Shown: one piece after another, positions 45,242-56,900 of the stretch | Position numbering within the stretch: the stretch's first letter is position 1 | Layout: each line of letters begins with the position of its first letter | Assembly (NCBI GenBank): GCA_010645155.1 | Contig: JAAGOF010000081.1 | Location: 74,002-138,001, forward strand | Reading direction: 5' to 3' | DNA from: Tigriopus japonicus | Taxonomy: Eukaryota; Arthropoda; Copepoda; Harpacticoida; Harpacticidae | DNA length: 64,000 nucleotides | Notes under the pieces: generated by a model | Databases searched by the model: none | What the model saw: only the letters and a program-made list of their open reading frames with translations | What the model was told of the DNA's origin: nothing | Program-made: the position numbers and the translations under genes

Positions 45242-46141
45242 TAGGGCTGAATATTTTAGGTTAACTTTTTGGGCAAATTATGACATAATTAGGTTGCCCA
45301 AAATTACGTTTTAGGTTTTTTTTAGGTTGAATAGATTACACCTTTTACAGAGGCTTTTCAGACCCAATTTTGCCTTTTATGTATTGTTCTACAGTAGTTT
45401 ACTCTTGGCAAGAGGCAAGAGTAAAAGCAGTTGAGCAGAGACAAAGGCAATAAATAATTTATTTGGCAGTGGGGAAAAATGCAGTATAGAACAGTTTGTG
45501 CCAGTGAAATTTGTTCAGTGGCAGAATATGGTAGAAAGTGGCAAATAATTCGACCAAAAAACCCAGATCAAAAAGTGTCGACCTAAAAAAGGAGATCGGA
45601 TTTTTGACCTTAAAACGAGTTCGGAAATTTTTGACCTAAAAACGAGATCAAAAATTTTCGACTTAAAAAGAGATCGAAAATTTGCGCCCTAAAGACAAGA
45701 TGAAATGACTGAAAACGAGAAAAAATTTGCTCAAAAGGCAGAATGTGGCGGTATATGACTTCAAAAAATGACAGTGAGCGCCCTTAATTAGCAGTATTTC
45801 AAACAACTTTTGGCAATGTCGGCCTGAAACCACCTCGTAACACTAATTCGGTATATTGATGGGATGAAAAGCATTGTGGCTAACCTTGTTCCTTCTTTTG
45901 TTTTGTTGTTTTAACGACACGGGTAATTTTCAAGAGGGCGAAGTCATTGTCAAATGACTTTAGGATAAGAAAAAAAGTTCATTTTAGGTTGAAAACTTAG
46001 TTTTAGGTAAAAATTTCCCAAAAAAGGCGAGAAAAAAGTTGATTTAGGGTTGGAAACTTACTTTTAGGTAAAAATTGCCCAAAAAAGGCGTTTTAGGTTA
46101 AAACCTAGGTTTTTATGTAAAACCTAAAATATTCAGCCCTA
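45242..46141. mobile_element. hAT-like non-autonomous element, 900 bp
   Basis: The ends TAGGGCTGAATATTTTAGGTT and the reverse complement are exact over about 20 bases. The 8-bp target duplication ATGATCAT (45234-45241 and 46142-46149) is itself palindromic. The interior has repeated TTTTAGGTT and (G/A)ACCTAAAA units and a block of about five imperfect 30-bp repeats around 45560-45720. No transposase. Confidence 0.88.
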
Positions 46142-46155
46142 ATGATCATCTAAAG

Positions 46156-46766
46156 CAGACGTCGGCATTGCTTTTGGGTCAAGACCCGTTTAATACGATG
46201 TCTTTTACGTGTAATTAGGGACCCCACCAAGCTGAAGGTCGTGGGTAAAAGGGCCCACAAATAAACGCCGTGGTTCCACCAATTCAGTATCATGGATCAC
46301 TATTGGGTAGTGATGGACCGAAAGGGCTCATAACCGAAACCGAAAGTTTCGGCCGAAAGAGGGCTTAACCGAAACCGAAACCGAAACCGAAAGCAGCTGA
46401 TTACAAAATTGTTCAAATGCAAAATCTGCCTTAAAAATAAGAATGTTCATGTGTTCGATGTTGGGTAGTCGCAAATTTTGAAAAATCGGAAAACTTAAAT
46501 TTCAGAGGTTTTTGGACCATTTTTTTTGATTTTGTTGTCAAACTCCATTTTACATAGTGCTTGTCTGCTTTCGGTTTCGGTAGGCATAACCGAAACCGAA
46601 ACCGAAATTTCGGCCGAAATTTCGGCCGTAATTCCGGCCGAAAGCGCTTTCGGTCCATCACTACTATTGGGCCTACTATTTTAGACCATCCCCGTAGATT
46701 CTAGGTCCTCCAAAAATTCCCATTGGATGTCAAATGTGGCCCGCGGCCCAGTGGCTGCCAACCCTG
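46156..46766. mobile_element. hAT-like element carrying a nested MITE
   Basis: The left end CAGACGTCGGCATTGC and right end GGCTGCCAACCCTG are degenerate inverted repeats. The 8-bp flanks ATCTAAAG and ATCTACAA agree at six positions. Internal homology with 37494-37963 (CTATTTTAGACCAT, GTGGCCCGCGGCCCA) places it in the same family. It lies 14 bases from the previous element. Confidence 0.7.
46308..46663. mobile_element. hAT-like MITE nested at 46.3 kb, 356 bp
   Basis: The ends TAGTGATGGACCGAAAG and CTTTCGGTCCATCACTA are perfect inverted repeats. A perfect 8-bp target duplication CTATTGGG lies at 46300-46307 and 46664-46671. Inside each end are runs of the hexamer ACCGAA/TTCGGT. A truncated relative is at 53272-53335. 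Confidence 0.92.
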
Positions 46767-46959
46767 ATCTACAATGCATGAAAATTTGTACCAAAAGAGA
46801 AACCTAAAAACATATTTATTGGATATAAAAAGTATACTGGTAATTGTACCAAAAAGATTTATTTTTTCAAAAACGAGGATTATTTTCGAAAAAAGTGAAA
46901 TAAGGGACAGTATTTGTTAACATTGTTCTTTAGAAACTAGTTACTCATTAAAAAATATC

Positions 46960-47240
46960 GGATTTTGAATAAAGTAAATAATGAGAAAAAAATATTTATA
47001 ATTTTTTTGCTTTGGGGGAGAACTCCCAGACTTTTCTCAGCGCTGTGTCAGCTGACCGTACTCCTTGAAACGTGTGGAATTTACGCTCCAAAACAAAAAA
47101 AAAACATTTATCCGGGCCCTTTTAATTACTTACCTTCTAAGCAATGGGTTGGCAACCACTGAGCATCGGCCCACATGTAAGCCCAATGGTGATTCTTTAG
47201 TGGCCCTAGCAGCTATGCAGAAAGATCATACTAGTAGAAA
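46960..47240. repeat. Two hAT end fragments
   Basis: 46990-47117 resembles the small element at 11080-11228 and ends ATCCGGGCCC. 47142-47215 contains GGTTGGCAACCACTGAGCATC followed by GGCCCACA, like the ends of the CAGGGGTCGGCAACC family. No intact boundaries. Confidence 0.4.
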
Positions 47241-47349
47241 CTAAAGGCTTTAGTAGAAACCATAAATAAACGATTCCAGCTCTGTGATCGTTTAATTACA
47301 GGCCCTTATATCCACCACCAACAGTTTCTGCCTTGTCTAGGCTGATGAG

Positions 47350-48173
47350 TAGGGGTGCAGATTTCAAGCAAAAAGATTTTATCCCCAAAAACATGTTTAT
47401 TTGCTCTTTGTTAGCATCTAAAGTTAAATTATCATTTTTCATCTTATTTGCCATTTTTGGGCAAATAAATGCAAAAATTGGCAGTTTTTGGGCAATTAAA
47501 TGCAAAAATTGGCAGTTTTTGGGCAATTAAATGCAAAAATTGGCAGTTTTTGGGCAATTAAATGCAAAAATTGGCAGTTTTTGGGCAATTAAATGCAAAA
47601 ATTGGCAGTTTTTGGGCAATTAAATGCAAAAATTGGCAGTTTTTGGGCAATTAAATGCAAAAATTGGCAGTTTTTGGGCAATTAAATGCAAAAATTGGCA
47701 GTTTTTGGGCAATTAAATACAAAAATTGGCAGTTTTTGGGCAATTAAATGCAAAAATTGGCAGTTTTTGGGCAATTAAATGCAAAAATTGGCAGTGTTTG
47801 GGCAATTAAATGCAAAAATTGGCAGTTTTTGGGCAATTAAATGCAAAAATTGGCAGTGCTTGGGCAATTAAATGCAAAAATTATCTTTCGATGTACAAAA
47901 ATAGGGAGAAAAAAATGCCCAAAATGTTTTGTTAAAAGGATATATTGATTATTCAACGGAAAAAAAGTCTCTTAATTTAATGTTCATATACTTGCATTCC
48001 ACTTTATTGTTGGTGAAACATAATGCTCATTTTCAAAATTTAGTGGCCAATTTTGCTATATTTTGGTACATTTTCATGTCTATTTGCCATTTTCTTTGCC
48101 AATTTGGACGCTTTTACTTGCCATTTTTTGGGCCTGGAAGGCATCTTTTATTTGCCAGAAATCTGCACCACTA
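47350..48173. mobile_element. hAT-like element carrying a 31-bp tandem array, 824 bp
   Basis: The left end TAGGGGTGCAGATTTC and right end GAAATCTGCACCACTA are inverted repeats with one mismatch. Flanks CTGATGAG and CAAATGAG match at six of eight positions. Most of the left half is the tandem array. The right half has TTTGCCATTTT motifs shared with 1640-1755. Confidence 0.75.
47459..47884 (+). repeat. 31-bp tandem array, about 13.7 copies
   Basis: The unit contains GGCAATTAAATGCAAAAATT followed by GGCAGTTTTTG. Copies are nearly identical, with single changes in a few (TAC for TGC, GTGTTTG or GTGCTTG for GTTTTTG). There are no spacers, so it is a minisatellite rather than a CRISPR array. Confidence 0.95.
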
Positions 48174-48997
48174 CAAATGAGAAATTTTCGATACAAAAAC
48201 GACCGATACTATTTCGGCAAATAAGTGAAAGAAGCTTTACTCAAAAAGAAAGAAATTGATACTAAAAATGCGAACAAATACATAACTTTTGGGAACCATT
48301 GCACTACTCATGTTTTAAAAAGAAACCTAAATCCATAATATTTCCACGATAAAAAAGGGAAATGAACGGAAATCTATCGATTCATTGCTGACAAAGTTTC
48401 AATTTGGCGTATGTTTGTGTTTGAAATCTGGAAAATTGTATTTATGAAAATTGAATCTGGAAAATTATCTACAAATTTGGAATCGTTCGGAAAACTTTGA
48501 AAAAAATGACTGAAACTTTTGGTCCGTGAGTTAGTCAAATTCCTTTTCAAAGTAAAATTTTGAAAACTTAGTTCTGTGTGAAAAAAGTTACCCATCGCAT
48601 TTTTAATGAAAATTAACCTTTAATGTCAAGGAATATCCCATGAAGAAATGTGTCTAGTCTCGAGTTGGGCGATAAGTGAATAAATTATAAATGGATTGAA
48701 GTCGATAATTGGATTTGATCTTTTTAGCATGAAGGAATTAGAAAGGTTTTGATCAGAATGATGGTTCTTTCAAAATTGATGGAACACTTTTTCACGTTGG
48801 TTTTTTGTTAGTTCTGTCCCATTTGGTTGCAACATACTTTCTATTGAGTACCAATGGTTTAAATTTCAAATAGGAATTTGAAATGTGTGTGAACTCTTAT
48901 CAACTCTGAGTTGAACATTTCCTTCATAAGTGAAGGGCTTTTGCTTCAAAGTTTCATAAAAATGACTTTTCACCAACTTTATCGACTTACTTACGAT

Positions 48998-49555
48998 TAG
49001 GGCCCGGAAAAATATTTACATAAAAGTGTCAAAATATCCAATATATTTTTTATTCAAAAGCCCTAAATATTTTCTATTTTTTTTTAAAGCCGCATATTTA
49101 AGGAATGGTATTTTGACAACGCCACTATTTGTTTTTTTTTGTCTGTGTGCACTGATTTTCCAAATTTGTTTTTTGGCGAATTTAATGCATTTGACCGTGG
49201 ATGGAGGCATACTAGACATGCAATTTTATTTAAAATACAATTTTCAATTTGCCTCAATAGATGGCGCAGGTTTTTTTTCGTGTTTGACAATAGTTTTAGT
49301 TGGGAATGTCTAATCTCGGTATAAATGTCATTTTGTGGAGATTTTTGTTTTTTTTGGGTTCATTTTGGGTTAGCCCTCTTGAGCATTGGTCAATCATTTA
49401 AATTCCTCAATTTTGCCTGAAATATTTTTTCTGACTCAAATATTCAAGAAAATATTTATTTTTTCCTTGAAACAGTCAAAATATTTAAAAAATCAAGGAA
49501 ATGCGGAGAAATATTTCTAAAATATTCTATATTAAAAGAATGATTCTGGGCCCTA
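48998..49555. mobile_element. hAT-like MITE, second CAGGGCCCGG copy, 558 bp
   Basis: The ends TAGGGCCCGGAAAA and TTCTGGGCCCTA are flanked by CTTACGAT and CTTATGAT, an 8-bp duplication with one change. The interior matches 17763-18322 in reverse orientation (for example AATTTAATGCATTTGACC against its complement). Confidence 0.85.
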
Positions 49556-50672
49556 CTTATGATATTCCAAACAAATGTATATTGTACAGAATCCCGTCAG
49601 GGCCGTTCCAACTGAGGAGGTTTGGGGTTTATTTATCACAATCTTCCGCTTTTGAGCTATTTTTCTGCTGGATTTGTTTATTGATTTTAAAAATTACATT
49701 TCAGTTTGATAATTTCCAACAGGAATCATTATTTAGACGAATATGAGACAAGAACTATCATTGAAAGCTTTTAAGTTGTGTGAATGACGAAAACAAGGAG
49801 ATAAAATGGCTAATAGAAGCGACTGGAATGTGCGGAAATGGCAAATAAATTGTTAAGCAAACTCAGGAAGCATGTTTTGGGTCTTCTCTTTTTTCCAGTC
49901 TTGAAATAATTGGTGTCCTTTGTAAGTAAAAAATTTTTAGGCTCATTTCGTTTAGAAATGGCCTTTATAACAAGAAAATTGAAAATGAAGCTTAATGAAA
50001 AAAGTCTATTGAAAAATACGATTCAAATTTGGTGCTTGAGCACCTTTTACGATATTTTCATTCAAGGACAAATGCATGAAGAATGCATAATTTTCCACTT
50101 TTTCAATTGAAAACATTTGTTGACAAGAATCTAAACATATCCTAACTCTAAAAATATGGTTCTAGAAGACAAAAATGTTTTAGAGCAGAGAGACTAATAT
50201 AAAAAAATGCTTAAAAGATTTTTCACAGTGATCTATTGCAATCACACGTATCCTTCAAATCTTGCACATACATTTTGAAAACTATATAAATAATTATCAA
50301 CACATTGCAAATCTTTTTAGCCAAATTGTATTAGATGAATGTTAGCTCTTTTTTATTATATTTTGGTGGATCACCGTTCAAAATATCCTTTAGTCACAAT
50401 AATATCCAGCATTTGTACAAAATTCATTGTTGTATTGAATCTCAGGCAACGTCAATGGTTCAGGTTTCATTTCGTTTGACTTCCGTAAGGTCGATATCGT
50501 CATCCAATTTGGCTTCCTCCATTCTCGGTAAGAGATTCTCGCTTTCAGGGATCTTATTCGGGTTTTCATGGGACCCATTGAGAGCATGGAAACCGTTCAA
50601 CTCGATTTCCTGGGTATTTGTCAATGATGCTTGTATCGCTGAAAAAGGAATAGTTTCGTCACGTACCCGTCA
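49556..50672. other. 3' flank of the PDFR-like gene; nothing else seen
   Basis: Probably holds the 3' untranslated region of the receptor on the minus strand. A clear polyadenylation site could not be fixed by eye, and no other gene is supported. Confidence 0.4.
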
Positions 50673-50930
50673 TCAATTAAATGGAGGTGATTTGATATTC
50701 GAACCTCGCTCTCCTGAGGGTGGTCGCAATGTGGACGGGGATTTGATCTTAAAGCTCTGGAATTTGGTCTGGAGTGGCCCCAAAATGGTTGATGCCCTCC
50801 TGGGAGGTCTGGCCATACCCTCGTCCTTATTAAGAGCGATTGTGTTGTTATGGTAGAAAGACGAAGTTCTTTGATTGATGGCTCGCTCTTCACGGCGACG
50901 ATCGAGATATTTCCCAACCACTGTTCGGAC
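50673..50930 (-). CDS. PDFR-like last exon: cytoplasmic tail
   Basis: Acceptor TTTTTCTTTGCAG ends at 50931. Continues NGE directly into VRTVVGKYLDRRREERAI, then a Ser/Pro/Arg-rich tail of about 65 residues to TGA at 50673-50675. Larger frames on the opposite strand (50335-50856) are shadows of this exon. Confidence 0.85.
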   Translation of the reverse strand, partial: VRTVVGKYLDRRREERAINQRTSSFYHNNTIALNKDEGMARPPRRASTILGPLQTKFQSFKIKSPSTLRPPSGERGSNIKSPPFN

Positions 50931-53900
50931 CTGCAAAGAAAAACCAGACAATGAAGACGTCGTGATGGACTTCTGGACTGCAGGACCAGTTTCAAGGCCA
51001 AGACAAACAGCTGCTAGTTGTGAACAGTTTTGTTTTGTTTTGATTTTAAGAAGCTGACCGCTTCGTAAACATTGAGTTCTATTAATACTAGAGGGAGTGT
51101 GAGCCTAAAAATGTGTCTCTGGTCGCCAACTATTGAGCAGACAAAAGTGCGGGAACATTTGAAATGTGTGACCAGGAAAATGTCAATCATGAAATTGATG
51201 AATCAAAGGTGGAATTGAGTAATGATTTTGGGTCATTTTTTGTTATTGCTAGTGGTCACTTTCTTGAAAGAACGAAGACGTCACTAGGTGACCATGCCTT
51301 GGATTTGAATACAACTAGGAACTTTTTTCATATATTGAATAAGTCACTAGTAAGAAGAATACAAATTTAAGCTTTTGCGTTATGTAGGGTCAATCTAATA
51401 CATTTATGGACCAAAAATAACTTGTGGCTTTAAGAACGAGTTTAAAAAAGTGGGCCTTGATTTGCATGTTTGGTCACACTAACTGTCTGCTCAACAGTTG
51501 TGAGGGCGACATTTTCTTCCTAAATTCAACGCATTTGCTTGCCAAATCAGCCAAACTAAAGCTTGCACGCTATCTAGTGATTAATAAATGATTTAAGTTC
51601 GTAAATCAACATTTTTGTTCTTTTTACAACAAAACACGGAATGTAAAATGCAACATTTATAAATGAATTAAGTTGGCAGTTATGTGATATTTGGTATGGC
51701 ATTAAATTACATTCAACAGGTGGTGAAGACTTTTCTATTCATGGAACCAATTTAAAAGTAAGACTGAATTTAAAAAGGATGTTTTAAGATGCACTTCCAA
51801 ATAACTCATAAACGTAAAGAAATTGAAGCATTTTGTGGGGTTAAAGTGCTGGGAACGCATTTTTTTCGCTGACGGCATTGAAATACGAAGACTTTTACAA
51901 ACAATGTGAGTAGAGGGTATGCACTCAAATATGTAATTGGTGTGAGATGTATCACTCTCAAAAGATACTTGTACAGACAACTTCCGTTGTTCTTTTTGCA
52001 AATAACAATATACCATCAAAGAGAAGTTCTCAACCCTAGAAATCATAGGTAGAAAAACGACGACGTTAACCACATGTTTTTCACGTCTGGGCATTCAACC
52101 ACCAATCATTACTTCCTTCGGTTACCAAAAGGAACAATTGCTTGTTTTTGATAGCAATCACAGTTCTATTTGAGGGCAGGTATTTTATTCAGAAGAAAAG
52201 TCTTAACCTGTTTTGTTATGTGTCTTTGGGTGAACTCTTTAGGTATTGCGTTGTTCACTCCATGACAAACATACTGTATGTAAACAACTTTTGCATATTC
52301 CTATTGCATTCATTCAATTACAATTTTGGTCAAGACCAACAAGGATAATGGATGTTCTATTTGCATATGGGCATGAGAAAACTTGGTCTCTGTGCTGTAA
52401 ATAAGGACGTCGTTGCCTTTTTTGTGTGTCTTTGCAAGGCAAATTGAAAAAAAGTGTGCGTCAAATATATTTTCATGATTCATTTTTCCTCCTCAAGCTC
52501 AGCTTCAAATATTGTTTTAAATTAATAATTCTCAACCATAGGTGGCCAATTTGGCTCCCAAATCCCCAGCTGAATTCGTTTGACTACACTTATCCGATGG
52601 AAATATTTTTTCTTACCTTTTCTTATTTTCTGTTAGAGAATATCCATTGCACATTCTATCATTTGTGTAGTAACAATATATTTCAGATGATTTTTTGCCA
52701 ATTTTTAGTTGCATGAAAGATTTGTGGATTATTTTCAAAAAAATGAACATATATTTTTTCCCAAAAGTGTTCCAAGGCCAAACAGATGACAATCCTTCTT
52801 GAGAGAGTTGATTTCCTCTCCTTTCTATGTACCCAAAAAAAGTTATCATGGTCGGAAAAAGAGACATGTTTCTACAAGGAGCAAAAGACATTTCGTCTAC
52901 TCAGCAAGAGATAAGAGTAAAGGGTCTTGCTTGGCGTTCATTTAGGCCTTTTTTTATCGAACTAATGCCTTTATGCGTAATCCGAGATGACGTCGCACCA
53001 ATTGCCTTTTGGCTTTGGACCAGAGTCAAAAAATACATAAAATGTTTTATCGTAACGAGATTCTTTAAAGCAACAACTGAACATTGATATCACTTTTTTT
53101 GGAGGGAAGATGGGGGGGGGTCGTTCTTTATGTAAGTTTTTAAAAAAATCCCTAAAAAGGTGTCATAACACGACATCACATGTGAACAACTTTACAAAAT
53201 CTTGTGGAGACCTCCTTACAAGCCAAGGGAATAATTGTATTCGTGACTTTGAGGTCTGTTACGTAAGTAATTCTAGTGATGGACCAAAAGGGTTCTTAAC
53301 TGAAGCCGAAAGTTTCAGCCGGAAGAGGGCTTAATTGGCACAGGTCTGGTGACTTCAGAGTTTGTCTAGAAGTTCGTTTGAAACGTGCCGCGTAACTGCG
53401 CCTTCAGCAGAGGGTTATGCTCACTTAACATCTTCCATAGACCCCTAGAGAAGTGGACAAATGACAAAGTTTTTCTCATGACTAATCTTGGTCACAGCCT
53501 CATTTGAACTCAGCAAATTCAGAAATTCAGAAGTATTTTCTGACAGTCTGAAAGGACTAATTTGTGATGTTTTGGAAACAGATGGCAGGCAGCTAACAAG
53601 CTGCTCCTCATATTAGGTTGATCAACAATGAGCTAGGATCAAGAAAGACAAGTATTTTTGATTAAGGTTGGAGGAAATGCTAGTTCACAATTTGATGTCT
53701 TATTCAAAATTTAATGTTTGAATTTATTGTTTTTGGGACCTTCATATGTGAAATATGATTGGCAAGTTCTGGCAAATGAAAACCATTTTAAGCACTGAAC
53801 ACTATTTTAAGCTCCCTTAATCATAATCATGAGTGACCAAGACGAGTCATGACAAAACTTAGTCCGGGATCCACAACTATTTTTAGTAGTCCCCGCTACT

Positions 53901-56900
53901 TTAATTGAGCCCTAAAAAGGATTGTGACGTCATTGAAATATCCTCGTGCAGCTTTGCATCAAGGACTCATTTTAATAGATGTTTGTTTTTGTGGGTAGGT
54001 AATTGTTTGTCCAAAGATCTAAAACCTAGTTCATATTGGTATTGCACGAGGGATTGTTAGTATTGAAGCGCATACTCTACCCTAAAGATCCTGTTTTTTC
54101 TTTGTTTCCATGCAATGAGCTCACCTCTCCATTGAGAAAACAGTAGAATAAGGCTGCAAAGAAACCTTGGAATGAGACCAAAAATGTGGTGAGGAATGAC
54201 CAAATCGCGAAGTATGTCACGCTCTGATCGTAGGGAGTCGAGATCATTTGAAGGCTATTGGTGATGCCCAACAAGGGCTGAAGCACAATGGCGGCCTTCA
54301 CAGCCTTTCTGAAACCCACAAGAGATGAATTGAAATCATATCCGTCTTGATATCCCCTCCCTCCCGAAAAAAACAGTCTGGGAATGCATCAATTAGATTT
54401 GATAATGCTTCCATTTTTTTCTTTGCTTACCGAACTTGCTCAGTCTCACTGGAATTGTTGTTCCGAAGCTTTGTCAAGAGAACTCGGAGAATGTTGAGGA
54501 GGAAAAGGAAATTGATCTGGAATTAAAACGAGGAAAATTATTCCACCAATGAAAATTCGAAGCAAAGTACGTGTCCGTTCATGATAGTACAAGGAAATGT
54601 GATATGTGTTCCTCGAAAAAGCCCGTTTTCGCAAAAGAGTAATCAACGGAGAGTTATTGTATGTTGATCCCAAAATGACTTGCAGGACTCGGATCGATTG
54701 AAATTTTTTTTTGAAGTTTGAGGGATAGTAACGTAAATTTCAGTAATGAGGAGGAACCATGGCATATGTTTTTAAAAGAAAGAAAAAAAGGATTTTTTTC
54801 CACTTTTTCTCAAGTGTGAAAGGGGAAGTAAATACAGGGCGTGCAGTTAAATTGAGACAAAGCCCAACTTCGTCCAGATGAATTAGAAGTCGAAGAAGAC
54901 AACAATTTATTAAGTAGCAATCAAAGGAAACACAATCAACCACACAAAGAAGTATGAACTTAGCCATTTCTCCGTATCTAAATGGAATTTAGCAAGACTA
55001 GCTTCAGCACACAAGGCCAAAACAACAATGGACTAGGTGAAGTCAGAACAGGTCATTTTTTGCAAACCACAGACCTGAAACTCCATCTTGCCTCCTTTTA
55101 GGGAGAGTTGGAGAGGAAAGTCTGCAGGACCCACCACAACAGCCTTAATACCCTCAAGGTCTCCATCAGCAAAGCGTGGGACAAGCCCCCCCCCCCCCCA
55201 GACATACAGGGTGACCCATATGTTTTAGGACACTTTCAGAAGTAATTATCTAATCAGTGGTAATTAAAAATGAAAATTTTATTTATAGAGAATAATTTAG
55301 AATCAATATTCATAGAACATATCAAAATTTCATTCGAAATGGCCACCATCCGCTTGAATTACGGAATCCAATCGTCTCCTTACCGCAGAACAAGATTTAC
55401 GTATGAGATCTTCATCAAGTTCATCCCAAGCCTTCACCAATGCAGTCTTGAGCTGATCCAAATTTTTGTAGGACTTGATTCCCACCTTCCTCTCTAGGAT
55501 TGACCAAATAGCAAAGTCCATAACATTCAAATCTGGGGAAGAAGGTGGCCAGAAATCCTTGGGCCAAAAATTGTCAAAATTGGCATTGCACCAGGCTTGA
55601 ACGTCCCTGGCGGAATGCGATGGTGCTTCGTCCTGCTGAAAGCAATACGAGTGTTCCCACTCCTGGGAAAGGATCCACGGAAGCACCTCATTCTTTAGCA
55701 TATCCAAATAAGCCGTTTTATTGACCTTCACACCTTCTGGAATGAAAATCAATGGAGTTTTCCTTCCACAAGAGGTAACTCCGGCCCAAACCATCACTGA
55801 GGCAGGATGCTGTCTTCTAAAGATCATTTTCTGGCTCATTGGAACCTTGGAAAGATCTTTGGCCAAAATCCTGTCATTGTGTTGATTGTGACATCCCTCA
55901 ATTGTAAAAATCTTTTCATCTGTCCAGATCATTGAAATTTGCGTACGGGACTTGAGCCAATTTCGAAGCTTCTTGGCTCTGGCCAGTCTCTTGATCTTAG
56001 TGGCTGAGCTGAGCAATTGGCGCTTTTGGAGATGATAGGGCTTCATTTTCAGGTCATCTTTGACAATTCTTCTCATGGATTCGCGACTAACTCCAGCCTC
56101 CACGGCCATAGTCCTGATGGACCTCCTCTTGTTCCTAAAGATCTTCACCCTTGTGCTCTCAACCAGCTTTTTGGTCCGGACAGATCTTGGACGGCCTGGT
56201 TTTGGACGGCCTGGTTTTGGACGATTTTCCAAAGTTTTGATGTCTTTGAATCGTTTAATAGTATAGGCAACCATACTCTTGCTCACTTTCATGTCGGAAA
56301 GTTTTTGGGCAATGGTGCGAATGCTGTGGCCAGCACGGTGGAGCTTGAGAATGGCTCCACGTTTTTCCATTTTGAAGACAAGATTCCCATCCAAGTGAAT
56401 TGTTTTTGTATTCAATGTTTAGTAACGAGTCAGAAAAAGGTAAACAAAAAACTTCAGGGTCACCATTTGCATAATATTCGCAAAATTAATCAAAAAATTC
56501 GTGTCCTAATACATATGGGTCACCCTGTACATCAACATCAACATCATCAAAGCTCACAAGGCATTCCGCAGCCGTATCGAGGCCATGCTGGCCGCCCACA
56601 GGGAGTCATATTGAAGGATTGTGTGGCCGATTGTATTCCCTCTGAGTGCTACTTATAAAGTTTTGTCTATTTATTCTCGTTTTTGATCTGGACGAAGTTG
56701 AAGTTTGTCTCAATTTAAGTGCACGACCCTGTATATCACCCATTCAATGTTTAGTCACATTTATGGGAAATAATGACTGGGAAGTCCAAATCAAAAGAAA
56801 AAAAGTGCTTCAAGTTCGCAAGGATTTTACTTTATTCATCATTTTTTGACGAAGCGCTTCAACTCGCGACTGAGATGTATGTTATGTTTTGTATAGATGA

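Larger units (their letters stand above)
54835..56731. mobile_element. Older mariner-like element, internally deleted, host of the nested maT
   Basis: The terminal inverted repeats are about 46 bp (both start CAGGG(T)CGTGCA and include TTAAATTGAGACAAA and AACTTCGTCCAGAT), flanked by TA at 54833-54834 and 56732-56733. Plus-strand remnants of a transposase C terminus remain: ELERKVCRTHHNSLNTLK at about 55104-55157 and IIKAHKAFRSRIEAMLAAHR at about 56537-56600. The catalytic core is missing. A 14-C tract at 55186-55199 shifts the frame between the two remnants. The 1321-bp intact element splits them. Confidence 0.85.

Noticed and set aside
46431..46661. Basic, repeat-containing 76-codon protein
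   Set aside because: It is a by-product of the ACCGAA hexamer runs in the nested MITE.
47459..47884. CRISPR-like regular repeats
   Set aside because: Units are directly adjacent with no spacers, and the genome is animal; it is a minisatellite.
50335..50856. 173-codon plus-strand gene
   Set aside because: It overlaps antisense to the well-supported last exon of the GPCR and has no recognisable features.
56017..56658. 213-codon plus-strand frame
   Set aside because: It is mostly the antisense shadow of the mariner transposase, ending in the older element's remnant in another frame.
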